From Raffaelea ambrosiae (taxonomy: Eukaryota; Ascomycota; Sordariomycetes; Ophiostomatales; Ophiostomataceae), in NCBI GenBank assembly GCA_002778195.1, contig PCDI01000002.1, positions 2,095,661-2,159,660 on the forward strand: a DNA stretch of 64,000 nt. Reading direction: 5' to 3'. The notes under the pieces are model-generated. The model made no database searches and was not told the DNA's origin. It saw only the letters and a list, made by a program, of their open reading frames with translations. The position numbers and the translations under genes are program-made. How positions within the stretch are numbered: the stretch's first letter is position 1; the number at the start of each line of letters is the position of its first letter. Positions 55,468-64,000 of the stretch are shown here, piece by piece.

Positions 55468-55974
55468 CTAGGAACAGCAGCCGCCGTTTTTGGACGAGCA
55501 GCAGCAGCCTCCCTGGTCGGAGAAACAACACCCTTCGCTTTCGGAGAAGCAGCAGCCGCCCGTGTCGGAGAAGCAGCAGGCTTCGTTGTCCGAGAAGCAG
55601 CATGCGCCATTGGAGGAAAAGCAGCAGCCGCCCGTGGACGAGAAGCAGCAGCCCGGGTCCTTGCTGTGGTCGTGCTTCGGATACCGGCTGCTGCGGTCGA
55701 TGTGGACGTTTTCAGTGGTCATGGGGTCCTGGGACGTGTAGCTGCCATCCTGCGAGTCCCGGTCCGGGCCGTCGTTGCCGCCCAGCTGGATGGACGTCAT
55801 GCCCGGCACCCGCGATGGCTGGGACTCCACGGCCGACGACGAGGCGGTGCCGGCATACGCCGAGCTGCTGCTGCCATTGTCCGCCAGCTGGCTGTAGGGC
55901 GGTGGCGGGACATCCGGATGGTGGTGGTGGTGGCCCACGTCGACGAGCTGCGATGCATTGCCGTCGTCCTTCAT
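55468..55974 (-). CDS. Cysteine-rich protein with tandem GCCFSxxx octapeptide repeats
   Basis: 168 aa from the ATG at 55974. The N-terminal half is polar and disordered, with a five-His run (VGHHHHHPDV), a PPPPYSQ motif of the PPxY type and Ser/Gly-rich spacers. The C-terminal 65 residues are seven tandem octapeptides of the form [GA]CCFS[SDE]xx, the last CCCS, ending GGCCS; every repeat has a Cys pair. No signal peptide. Paired cysteines at eight-residue intervals suggest a metal-binding or sulfur-rich polymeric role resembling metallothioneins, or multiple lipidation; none is proven. Phe after each pair is unlike classic metallothioneins. I do not recognise a named family. Confidence 0.7.
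   Translation of the reverse strand: MKDDGNASQLVDVGHHHHHPDVPPPPYSQLADNGSSSSAYAGTASSSAVESQPSRVPGMTSIQLGGNDGPDRDSQDGSYTSQDPMTTENVHIDRSSRYPKHDHSKDPGCCFSSTGGCCFSSNGACCFSDNEACCFSDTGGCCFSESEGCCFSDQGGCCCSSKNGGCCS
55471..55655. repeat. 24-bp tandem coding repeat
   Basis: About seven 24-bp units (consensus similar to TCGGAGAAGCAGCAGCCGCC on the plus strand) encode the CC octapeptides. Units differ mostly by substitutions that keep the Cys codons, which suggests selection on the protein. Confidence 0.8.
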
Positions 55975-57283
55975 GGTGGTGATGGTATGGAAGATTTGGT
56001 ATTTGGGTTTTTGCTCGTTTCTGTGTCGCATCCTGTGCTGCTGCGTAAGATTTTGTGCCCGACTCTTGGATTTTGTACTTTTTTAATGTTTGGTCCACCG
56101 CTGCTTGCCGGAAGAAATACAATGTACTTGTTGTCGTATTATGGGCAGAGCCCGGGAGAGGGAGGAGGAAAATCAGCCTACAGTCTCCCAACGCTGTGAC
56201 CTTCCCGTTCCAGCCGCTGCATGGCCCAAGCTCATTGGTGGTGTTGTCCGCCGGCACGGAATTGTACCGCGTAGCAGGCAGAAGCTTACTCACAGCGCCT
56301 TGCCTAGCCCCAAGGCAGCAGCAATTGGGCTACGTAAGCCCCCGGGTATAGCGAGGCTCCCAAAGGGGGGTCTGCCGCACTGCGCTCTGTTTGTGCGCCA
56401 CACATGGGTGGCCCGTGCGCGCGCCCTGTGGCGTACCACGCATCGGGCCAAGTGTATCCAGACGCGAGTGTCACTTCTCGCGATATCCTCACAACGCATC
56501 TGGTCCAAAAACGAAAACGGCCGTGACCGTGGAAATAATTACAGCCTTGGAGAGAATCTCAGATAAAAAAAGTGGTTTAAAGATTCCTGTGTAGATTTCT
56601 ACCTCTGACTTCGCCCATTATTAGAATCAAATCAAAACAGAACAAAAACAAAAAATCGGCATATAATTCTTTTAATCTATATATTGTTATTTCCCCTACA
56701 TGCACCCCCTCATTTATTACTATTCCTAATCTCAATATTTTCCCTCTCCCAGTTTGGGCTCGTTGTCATTTTTTTTTCATCATGTTTGGTATTACTAGGT
56801 TATGAGGTAGCGGCCGCTATGGATCTATACCCGGCAAATTAACGTCATACCCGGGCGTTTTGGCCATCGATTTACTCACAGGCAGGGGTGTCCATCTTGA
56901 CACTGGATCGTGTAGGCTTGAGCTTTTGAAAAGCCTGCAACGCGATACGAAGTTGCCTTTTTAGGTCAAAAGAGCAACATCAAAGAGGCGGAAACAAAAC
57001 ATCGAGTCACTAGGTCACATGCAACTCACACCCTTTTAGATTTCCAAGATGTTGATTTGACTGAAAGTAGACGGAAAATTAAATGAGAGAAAATGAAAAT
57101 AGCTGGTTAGGCCAGTGTGCTTACAGACGGCTTCCTAACCATCGAAGCTACCGAGAAAGATGTAACAAAACAGGGCAAAGAAAAGAAAACAAAAAGATCA
57201 TGCAAAATTGACCGGCCCGTAGTCTTCATGGCCCTAAGAATCAGAGAAAAGAAAAAAACCCAAAACACCCCCGAAGTGTCTCC
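55975..57283. other. Intergenic region, 1.3 kb
   Basis: Promoter of the CC-repeat gene and the 3' side of the wall-protein gene. The part around 56,600-57,100 is AT-rich. No supported gene. Confidence 0.3.
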
Positions 57284-58888
57284 TTACAGAGCCCAAGCGC
57301 CAACCACGAGCACGACCAGACCTAGACCGGCCGACTTCACTGTCTTCATGGCAGAGCTGACCACCACCGTAGCTGGCGAAGTTCCAGCCGGCGAAGAGGT
57401 GACAGGAGTGAGTGTGGAAAGAGTGGTGTGGTTGCCGGCGCCACTGACACCAGAGCCCAAGCCCGAGACGGAGCCTGAGATGGAGCCAGAGCCGGAGCCG
57501 GAGCCGGAGCCAGAGCTGCTGCCAGTCGAACCAGTCGAGCTGGAAGAGCCAGTGCTACCATACGAGCTTGCGCTGCTGCCAGACGACGAACCGCTAGAGG
57601 AGCTGCTGGAAGAGCCAGTGGATCCAGTAGAAGCGGTGGAGCCAGACGAGCTTCCAGAGGATGCAGAAGACGAAGAGGACGAAGAGCTGCCAGCCGAACT
57701 TCCGCTCGAGCTACCCGACGAAGCGCTGGAAGAAGAGCCGGAAGAAGACGACGAGGAAGAGCCAGATGAGCTGGAAGAGCTACCGCTGGAGCTACCGCTG
57801 GAGCTGCTGCTGGAGCTACCGCTGGAGCTACCGCTGGAGCTGCTGCTAGACGACTCCGAGTTGGAGCTGGAGCTTGAACCAGAGGACGAGCTGGAGCTAG
57901 CACCAGAGCCGGAGCTAGAGGACGAGCTGGATGAGCTGGACGAGCTAGACGAAGAGCCAGAGCTGGCACCAGAGCTGCTGGACGAGCTGCTGGACGAGCT
58001 GCTGGACGAGCTGCTGGATGAACCTGAGCTCGATCCAGAAGAAGCGCCGGAGCCGGAACCAGAGCCGGAGCTGGACGAAGAGCTGGACGACGAGCTAGAC
58101 GAGCTGGACGAGCTACCGGCACTGGAGCCGGAGCTAGCACCAGAGGAAGAGCCAGAGGAAGAGCCAGAGGAAGAGCCAGACGAAGAGCCAGACGAAGAGC
58201 CAGACGAAGAACCAGACGAAGAACCAGACGAAGAACCAGACGAAGAACCAGAGCTGGATCCGGAAGAGCTACCCGAAGAGGAGCCAGACGAACCAGAGCT
58301 TGAGCCAGAGCCCTTCGTGGCGAGGGCGGTGGCTGTGGCCTGGCCACCAGCACCAGCGGTAGCCACGGCCGTAGCGGCGGCGCCACCGTTGGCAGTAGCA
58401 GTAGCCGTGGCAGCCGTGCCAGTGGCATCGCAAGAAATGATGTCATAGACCGTGGTGGCCGTGGCATAGGCCTCCAGGGGACAGGTGATGGTCTTGGTGA
58501 TGGCCTCCTCACCACAGACCGTGCAGGCACCCACGTAGGTGGTAAAGCCGGCCGGGACTTCGTCCGAGGTATGCGTGCAGGAGTCGCAGGTCTTGGTGAT
58601 GGTGTAGGTGGCGGTCTCCATACCGGTGGAGCAGAACTGCTCGTATTCGGTGGTGTAGACATACGTGGTCTGTTCCGGGCACTCTGTCATGGTCTTGGTG
58701 GCACCCGTGGCAGCGGTGACCGTGATGGGAGGCAAGGTGCTGGTCAGGACACAGGTGGAGGGATATGTGGCAGCCCGCTTGTCCAGGTTGTTCAGATTCT
58801 GGACGCGGTGGCCGAAGCGGAAGGCCTGGGCGGCGGGAGCGGCACCCGTGGCCACAAGGGACAACATAGAAACACCCGTGGAACGCAT
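57284..58888 (-). CDS. Ser/Gly-rich GPI-anchored cell-wall protein
   Basis: 534 aa. The ATG at 58888 starts a signal peptide (MRSTGVSMLSLVATGAA...), and a Kex2-type KR site follows at LDKR. A Thr/Cys-rich domain of about 140 residues has paired Cys (CDSCTH, CTVCGEE). Then about 300 residues are almost only Ser and Gly with scattered Ala, encoded by degenerate short repeats. A Thr-rich stretch and a C-terminal hydrophobic GPI signal (AGLGLVVLVVGAWAL) preceded by small residues end the protein. It is expected to be heavily O-mannosylated and exposed at the wall. Repeat length probably varies between strains. The mirror-strand frame is a by-product of the repeat. Confidence 0.85.
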   Translation of the reverse strand: MRSTGVSMLSLVATGAAPAAQAFRFGHRVQNLNNLDKRAATYPSTCVLTSTLPPITVTAATGATKTMTECPEQTTYVYTTEYEQFCSTGMETATYTITKTCDSCTHTSDEVPAGFTTYVGACTVCGEEAITKTITCPLEAYATATTVYDIISCDATGTAATATATANGGAAATAVATAGAGGQATATALATKGSGSSSGSSGSSSGSSSGSSSGSSSGSSSGSSSGSSSGSSSGSSSGSSSGSSSGSSSGASSGSSAGSSSSSSSSSSSSSSSSGSGSGSGASSGSSSGSSSSSSSSSSSSSSSSSGASSGSSSSSSSSSSSSSSSGSGASSSSSSGSSSSSNSESSSSSSSGSSSGSSSSSSSGSSSGSSSSSSGSSSSSSSGSSSSASSGSSSGSSAGSSSSSSSSASSGSSSGSTASTGSTGSSSSSSSGSSSGSSASSYGSTGSSSSTGSTGSSSGSGSGSGSGSISGSVSGLGSGVSGAGNHTTLSTLTPVTSSPAGTSPATVVVSSAMKTVKSAGLGLVVLVVGAWAL

Positions 58889-60654
58889 CTTGTCTGCTGT
58901 GTTTTGTGTGTGTGAAGTGAGTGTATGGGATATTAGGTGAGAGTGCGTGTGATGGGGTTTATAAACCTGTATAAATGAGTGTGGAAAAATAGAAGGAGAC
59001 AAAGAGAAAAACAAAGAGTGTGTGAGAGTAGCGAATGACTGTGATTAGTGTTGGTCGATTGTGCAGTTGATTCTGGCTCTGGAGAAGAGTAGAGGAGTGG
59101 ATGATGGAGACAAGCAATGAGATGCTGATTGTCCCACAACGTCTATTCTATATATATAAAAAATTGATGAAGGTTTGGCTAAAGGACAGGGCCGCAATCA
59201 GCAACTCAACTCAGACAGTCGTGCAAGGAGGCATGCCAGACAGAAGCGACATAGGGACGCAGTGGAGAGAAAGGTACAGCAGCAGGAGGTGGAGAGGGTG
59301 TGGGCTATGAGCAGAATTCCAGTGGTCTATTGTTGTCTTAAGTTCTGTTCTCGACGCATCCATAGAGGAGGGGGACGGAAGCATAACACGTATCGAGTCA
59401 GCGCAGGAATGGAAGTGCCGGAAATGTCCACCTAATTTAGTGGATAGAAGGCATGGCGTAGTTCGGTGGGGGAGGACAAGTCTTAGATAGAAACAACGAA
59501 ACCAAAGAAATGCATCCCCACTGAGTAGTGCTATAATATTACCAACCTAGACTTGGCGCTTTGTTTGGGTTTCTTTTTTAATCTTTGGCTTTAGGATGCC
59601 ATGCCGCTGTCGTCTATTGGTGCATGGAAAGATACACTTCTCGGCGTGGCGCCAGTGAGAAATGACGAAGTACAAGAAATGACACCAAATGATGCCTAGA
59701 ACAGAAACAGAAACGATGAGGGGGGGAGAGGTATAGCCGAGGGAGTAAGAAAGAAAGACGAATCCGATGCTAGGACTGCTAGGACTGCTGAACGCGGAAC
59801 TATTGACGAGGCAAGTTCGAGACCGAAGTGACGAGCTCAGTGCCAACAAAGAGAGAAGTGCTCTAAGCAAGTCTAGATAGACTTCCGCATAGGGCATCCT
59901 GCTATAGCCTTGTTGCGTATTCGAGACATAGGGACAACGACAGTGGCAGCCTCAGTCTCATCGACGCGGGGTCATCGTGGGGAGCTACGAGTTCAATTGA
60001 TAGAGCTGCTCAGGAATTTCCGTGTTGTTTCGATCGCCTGGTATTGCCAGCAACGACCACTAACACATGTGTCAACACACAAGCCGGTGGATCAGCCGTA
60101 TTCACGCCAGCAAGCATCACGAAGGTCCGTTGTATTTGTTGGGGGGAGTCGATTGTGGCGGCATCAGACAAACTAGCATGACTTGGGGGCGAAAGCTGAG
60201 CACAAAGAATGGGGAGGGCCAGAAATAAGGAATGGGGTGGTTTAAGTTGGGCCGTGGACGGCCAGAAGAGAGGCCTTGGCGGATGACCGCCGTCTTGAGC
60301 AGGCGGGCGACGACGGAATGGTCAGTCGATGTGGACCGGGAATCTGCAATTTCCAACAGATGTCTCGAAAAGCGAAACCAAAAACAAATATAGAAAAATG
60401 AAGACACAGTCAGAATAGGCGAGCGCAAGAGGAAGGCAGTGATGGACAGGGCATACCTGATCATTACCGGATTCGGGGTTCTGGCTGCAATGTAGCTTAG
60501 TTGTCTTGCATTAGCGTTGTATGTCTCAAAATGAGCGCCTGGGTGTAGGCGATAAATAGAGTTTGCGGGTATCTTGCCCCTAACTTGAACTTGCCATACT
60601 AAGAAGAGTCTCTTAGTCAGTCTCCCCTGGCTGTGAGATCACGGCGTCGAAGGG
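58889..60654. other. Intergenic region, 1.8 kb
   Basis: Promoter side of the wall-protein gene (TATATATA near 59150) followed by DNA without recognisable genes. Short open frames here have no family similarity. Confidence 0.3.
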
Positions 60655-62345
60655 GTTATAGTATAACGAGCACTTTTAACTAAAAATATCTCGTAGTCGG
60701 TGCTATTCCATAACATTTACTTAAACCGGTCTCTTTATCTAACTTACCTTTTATATATCGATTTTATAATTATCTTAAATAAACTCATATAATATATTAA
60801 TATTATTCGTAACAATCTATGTAAGCTTTATAAAATGTTTTATTTATATATTTTATTATTATTTATAGTAAGCTTTGAAAATATTATAAAGTTTTTCAAT
60901 TTATATATTAATTTTAATAATATAATAATAAAACGTTTATATTATAATTAAAAGTACGATTTAAAGCTTTATATTAATAAAAGGGTTAAAGTTTAATTTT
61001 TATATAATACTCTTAAATTATAAGTCGTGTTAATTATTTAAATTAATTATTAACAAGTTAATATTTTAAGCTTAGAAAACTAAACACGTTTTTTAAGCTT
61101 TCCTTTTAAATTATTATAAATGTCACGGGCAGGCAGGAGAGGTAGACGGGGACGAGGTTCAGGGAGCAATAGAATGCATTCGGGAAGCTAGTCTATCAGA
61201 CAAAGGTGGGGGACAGGCAGAAGACGAGGACATTGCTTAAGGAGCAACGTTCAGGAGACAGGAGGGGGATGCCTGCCACACGATATATCTACGATGGCGG
61301 TGGCAGGCAGCAGTAATCAGGAGACAGGGGTCAGAGCGGTGAGACGGAGCAGAAGGCAGTAGCGGTCCGTGACAAAACTATTAATAATAATAATATTAAA
61401 TTGTATTATTATTTATTTATATAAACTTTTAAATATTATTTTAAAGTTTAATTTACTCTATTTACTTATTTATCTATTTAAAATAAAATACTATTATTAT
61501 ACGTTATTATAATTAAAAGAGTTAAAATATTAAACGTTATAATAACTTTTAATATTATATAATAAATAAACGTAATCTTATTTAAATAAAAATAATAATA
61601 AAATAATAATAATCAAAAGTACAATTTAACGCTTTACATTAATAAAAAAAATTAAAGCTTAACTATTATTATATAATACACTTGAGTTATAAATCGTGTA
61701 AATAAGTTAAATAAATACTCAAATTAATTAGTAAAAAGTCGGTGTTTTTTTGATTTTAAGCTCTAAAAAGCGAGCGCGCTTTTTTATTTATTTATTTATT
61801 AAATTATTATAAATTATCGAGTTTATACGTTAAGTAAGCCGAGCTTATAAATCTTACGATTTAAGCGCTTCGAGTAAGTTGGGTAAGTGGTTATATAAGT
61901 GTTTATACAATTAAGGTTAGTTTATTTAATAATTATTTTTTTACCGCTTTTTACCGTTTATTTTATAAACGTAGCGCGAGGGCTGTTTAATATTTATAAT
62001 AAGTTTATAATATGAAAATAAAAGTTAAAGTTAAAAAATGAATAAAAGTAAAGGTAAGAGTGAAAATAAATTAAAAGTATAATAACGTTTAACCGTTAAT
62101 AACTTTAATATTATATATTTGTAATAAATAAACTATTTAAATACTATTAATAACTATAAAAACTACAAAATCAATTTAAATTTTAAGTACAATGCAAATA
62201 AATAACTATGTTAAGTATAATAAAACGAAATAGTTACTCTTTTAAAGACAAACTTACCTAAAATATACTTTAATTTATATATATACTTGTATCTATTATG
62301 TGTATGTTTTAAGCTTATTTATTGTCTCTTTTTCACCCCCACCTT
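60655..62345. repeat. AT-rich block, probably RIP-degraded repeat
   Basis: Composition drops to mostly A and T, with very many TpA and few CpA/TpG dinucleotides, while some CpG survive. This is the pattern left by RIP on a former transposon or repeat. No reading frame survives. A GC-rich insert interrupts it. Confidence 0.7.
61121..61374. mobile_element. GC-rich 254-bp insert with TG...CA inverted ends, solo-LTR-like
   Basis: A block of normal GC sits inside the AT-rich DNA with sharp edges. It begins TGTCACGG and ends CCGTGACA, an exact 8-bp inverted repeat with the TG...CA ends of LTRs. No clear target-site duplication was seen. It is too short to encode protein and is probably a solo LTR or MITE inserted after the surrounding repeat was mutated. 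Confidence 0.5.
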
Positions 62346-64000
62346 TATCGTGGCTCTTTAGTTAAATGGTGGCACTATAACAACTCCCATTTATAGCATG
62401 GCTCGCTAGCGCAGAACGGTGGACCAGTGTGTGGGGTGCTTTAGAGACTATGTTTAAGACAGTCGACAACCCGCCAGGACGCTTCTGGCAAGGCTGCGGG
62501 GATAGTTGCTCGGTCTGGGTCTGGTCACCAATTCAGAGACAATTGCAGCCAGCCAACCAGATCGTCGGGCTAGGTCGCCGGAGCACAACCTGCCAGGAAG
62601 GGATGTTGACGCCACACTAAATTCAGCCTGAGATGGTCTGGGCAGAAAAGGAGGTCCAAAAGGAGGCCCAAAAGGAGGACCCTGGCATTGTGGTGATATG
62701 GGATGACCAAATGACCCCAATGTGTGCCAATCCAGTAGCCATGCCGCTTATGGGTAGACTACGCCACAGGAAGCCGAGCAAGGCATAGCCGGAAAATAAA
62801 GCTGACACCCATCAACTTCGCGAGAGAGACAGCAAATGACGAAAGCGATGAGGATGGAGAGGCAGCTTCTATTGACGGAATATGGCGAGCGGGTAAGAGA
62901 AGGACAATGTCATTTTCTGTCATGGAGTGATCGACACGCTGAAATAGAACAACGGTCGCTAAAGAGAAACGTGGAAAGAGAGCTGAGCAAGTGCCAAAAA
63001 CCCAGGCAGAGCCGTGGTTGACCACGAGATGACTGGGCCGATCTGGCAGCCCTGGCTGAGCACAGACCGCAAGTCAACATCAGCAAACGACGATCCCCAG
63101 GAACCACCCGGGACCGGTGCACTGGATCGCGCCTCCGGAGGCAGGGAAGAGACAGAAAGAGAGCAGACACATCTTGGAAACGCACAGTGTGGGCGCGACA
63201 GCTGAACGTGGAAAATGCAAAGTAAAATATGGGAAATGGGAAATGGAAAAAGCGTTCTAGACCCGCCCATTTGCTCGTCTGAGACCCTGTTTCTGAATGG
63301 CAAGAGAGCCAACCCGCCCGCGCCCACGGTTGATCTGAATATTGTGTTTTTGACATTACTCTCTCATTTTTTTTGTTTGTTTGTCTACAACGGGCAACTC
63401 TTTCGCGGCTCCCCTGGCCGTGATGGTCGTAAACAACACAGCAGTCCTTTCCAGCATCGGCATCAACCAGTTCGCCCGGAGAGGGCTGTGCGCGAGACAG
63501 CAGCGAGCACAAAGCTGAGGGGCAAAGAAAGAAGCTTTTCTTCTGGCGAACTTTGTTTTTCATCATGCAGGCGGGCAAACCCCGGGAGACAAGTCGGGAG
63601 GAGTGCGCTCTCATCTGGTCGCGTGTGCTCGTCAACAGACGATTTCGGGCGCAGGTTGGTTTGCCGGCTGGGAAAGAGAGCCGTTCGTTCCTGCTTTCTT
63701 TGTCTCTTTGTTTCTTTGCTGTTGCCGTTTCCTCAACGGTCGATACGTGTGCTCGGCTAGAGCCCGACGGGCTCTCACCACGACTCCCCTCTGCGCCCTG
63801 GACTGGCAGCCGTTTCCACGGACCAAGATCACCGCCGTACCCATGAGCCTTCTTGCTTTTTCTTTGCTTTCCGCATCCAGCCCAACAACAACAACAGCCC
63901 TTGTGCCAATACAGACTCGTGCATCGTTTGTTTGGGCGCTACTGCTGGAGTCAATGCCTGTGTTCGCTCGTATGTCTCGCAAACCTCTGCGCAGAGCGTG
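62346..64000. other. Window end, no supported gene
   Basis: Composition returns to normal after the AT-rich block. Open frames up to 241 codons exist on both strands, but none has a recognised domain. A gene could begin near 63,950 and run past the edge; this cannot be judged. Confidence 0.3.

Noticed and set aside
57117..58448. 443-codon Glu/Pro/Leu-rich plus-strand frame
   Set aside because: Exact antisense of the Ser/Gly repeat; composition follows from the repeat.
62346..62460. Possible tRNA or SINE-like A-box (TAGCGCAGAACGG)
   Set aside because: No B-box or cloverleaf could be formed downstream.
1..64000. CRISPR arrays, rRNA or tRNA genes
   Set aside because: None seen; the short tandem repeats lack spacers, and the organism is a eukaryote.

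Overview
The window is nuclear DNA from a filamentous ascomycete (Pezizomycotina). Coding DNA is GC-rich. Genes carry short 52-152 nt introns with CTAAC/CTGAC-type branch sites. The content (NCS1 permeases, P450, DUF3638 giant protein, GPI wall protein, ferric reductase/Ctr pair) is typical of moulds, and an AT-rich block near the right end looks like RIP-mutated repeat DNA. Species cannot be fixed from the sequence; Sordariomycetes is a guess. No tRNA, rRNA or CRISPR was found.

Layout: 0.4-2.2 kb NCS1 permease; 2.5-3.3 kb truncated protein kinase; 3.7-4.6 kb C2H2 zinc-finger protein; 5.2-6.4 kb unknown protein; 6.6-8.3 kb cytochrome P450; 8.8-9.5 kb RNase H-fold protein lacking two catalytic Asp; 10.6-12.7 kb second NCS1 permease, divergent from a 13.4-16.9 kb hydantoinase/oxoprolinase-DUF917 protein; 16.9-19.8 kb gene-poor; 19.8-22.9 kb ferric reductase divergent from a Ctr copper transporter; 23.1 kb thioredoxin; 26.4-30.9 kb hydroxyproline dehydratase, nucleoside hydrolase and amidohydrolase; 31.4-41.8 kb a 3388-residue DUF3638/DUF3645 protein; 44.4 kb small membrane protein; 48.6-51.1 kb SulP transporter; 55.5 kb CC-repeat protein; 57.3-58.9 kb Ser/Gly-rich GPI wall protein; 60.7-62.3 kb AT-rich DNA with a nested GC-rich LTR-like insert.

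The most unusual content is a dispersed family of about twelve tiny cysteine-rich proteins (about 46-74 aa) in three lower-GC islands (23.8-25.4, 45.2-47.7 and 52.6-54.0 kb). They share M-C ... [YFHR]xCGH ... C ... C ... CxxC, and almost all have a TATA box 80-225 bp upstream. Two members on opposite strands share the same 12-mer around the TATA box. The first island is decaying: one copy has a nonsense codon at position 3, one a 2-nt insertion and one is truncated. Many copies are too short for routine gene callers.

A second theme is nitrogen salvage. Two NCS1 purine/pyrimidine/hydantoin-type permeases, a hydantoinase-like enzyme, a nucleoside hydrolase, a trans-3-hydroxyproline dehydratase and an amidohydrolase lie within 31 kb. 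The divergent promoter between permease 2 and the hydantoinase holds several GATA-factor sites. A metalloreductase/copper-transporter pair suggests shared metal control. These links are inferred from gene order. All exon structures were read by eye from splice consensus and family alignment, not from transcripts.
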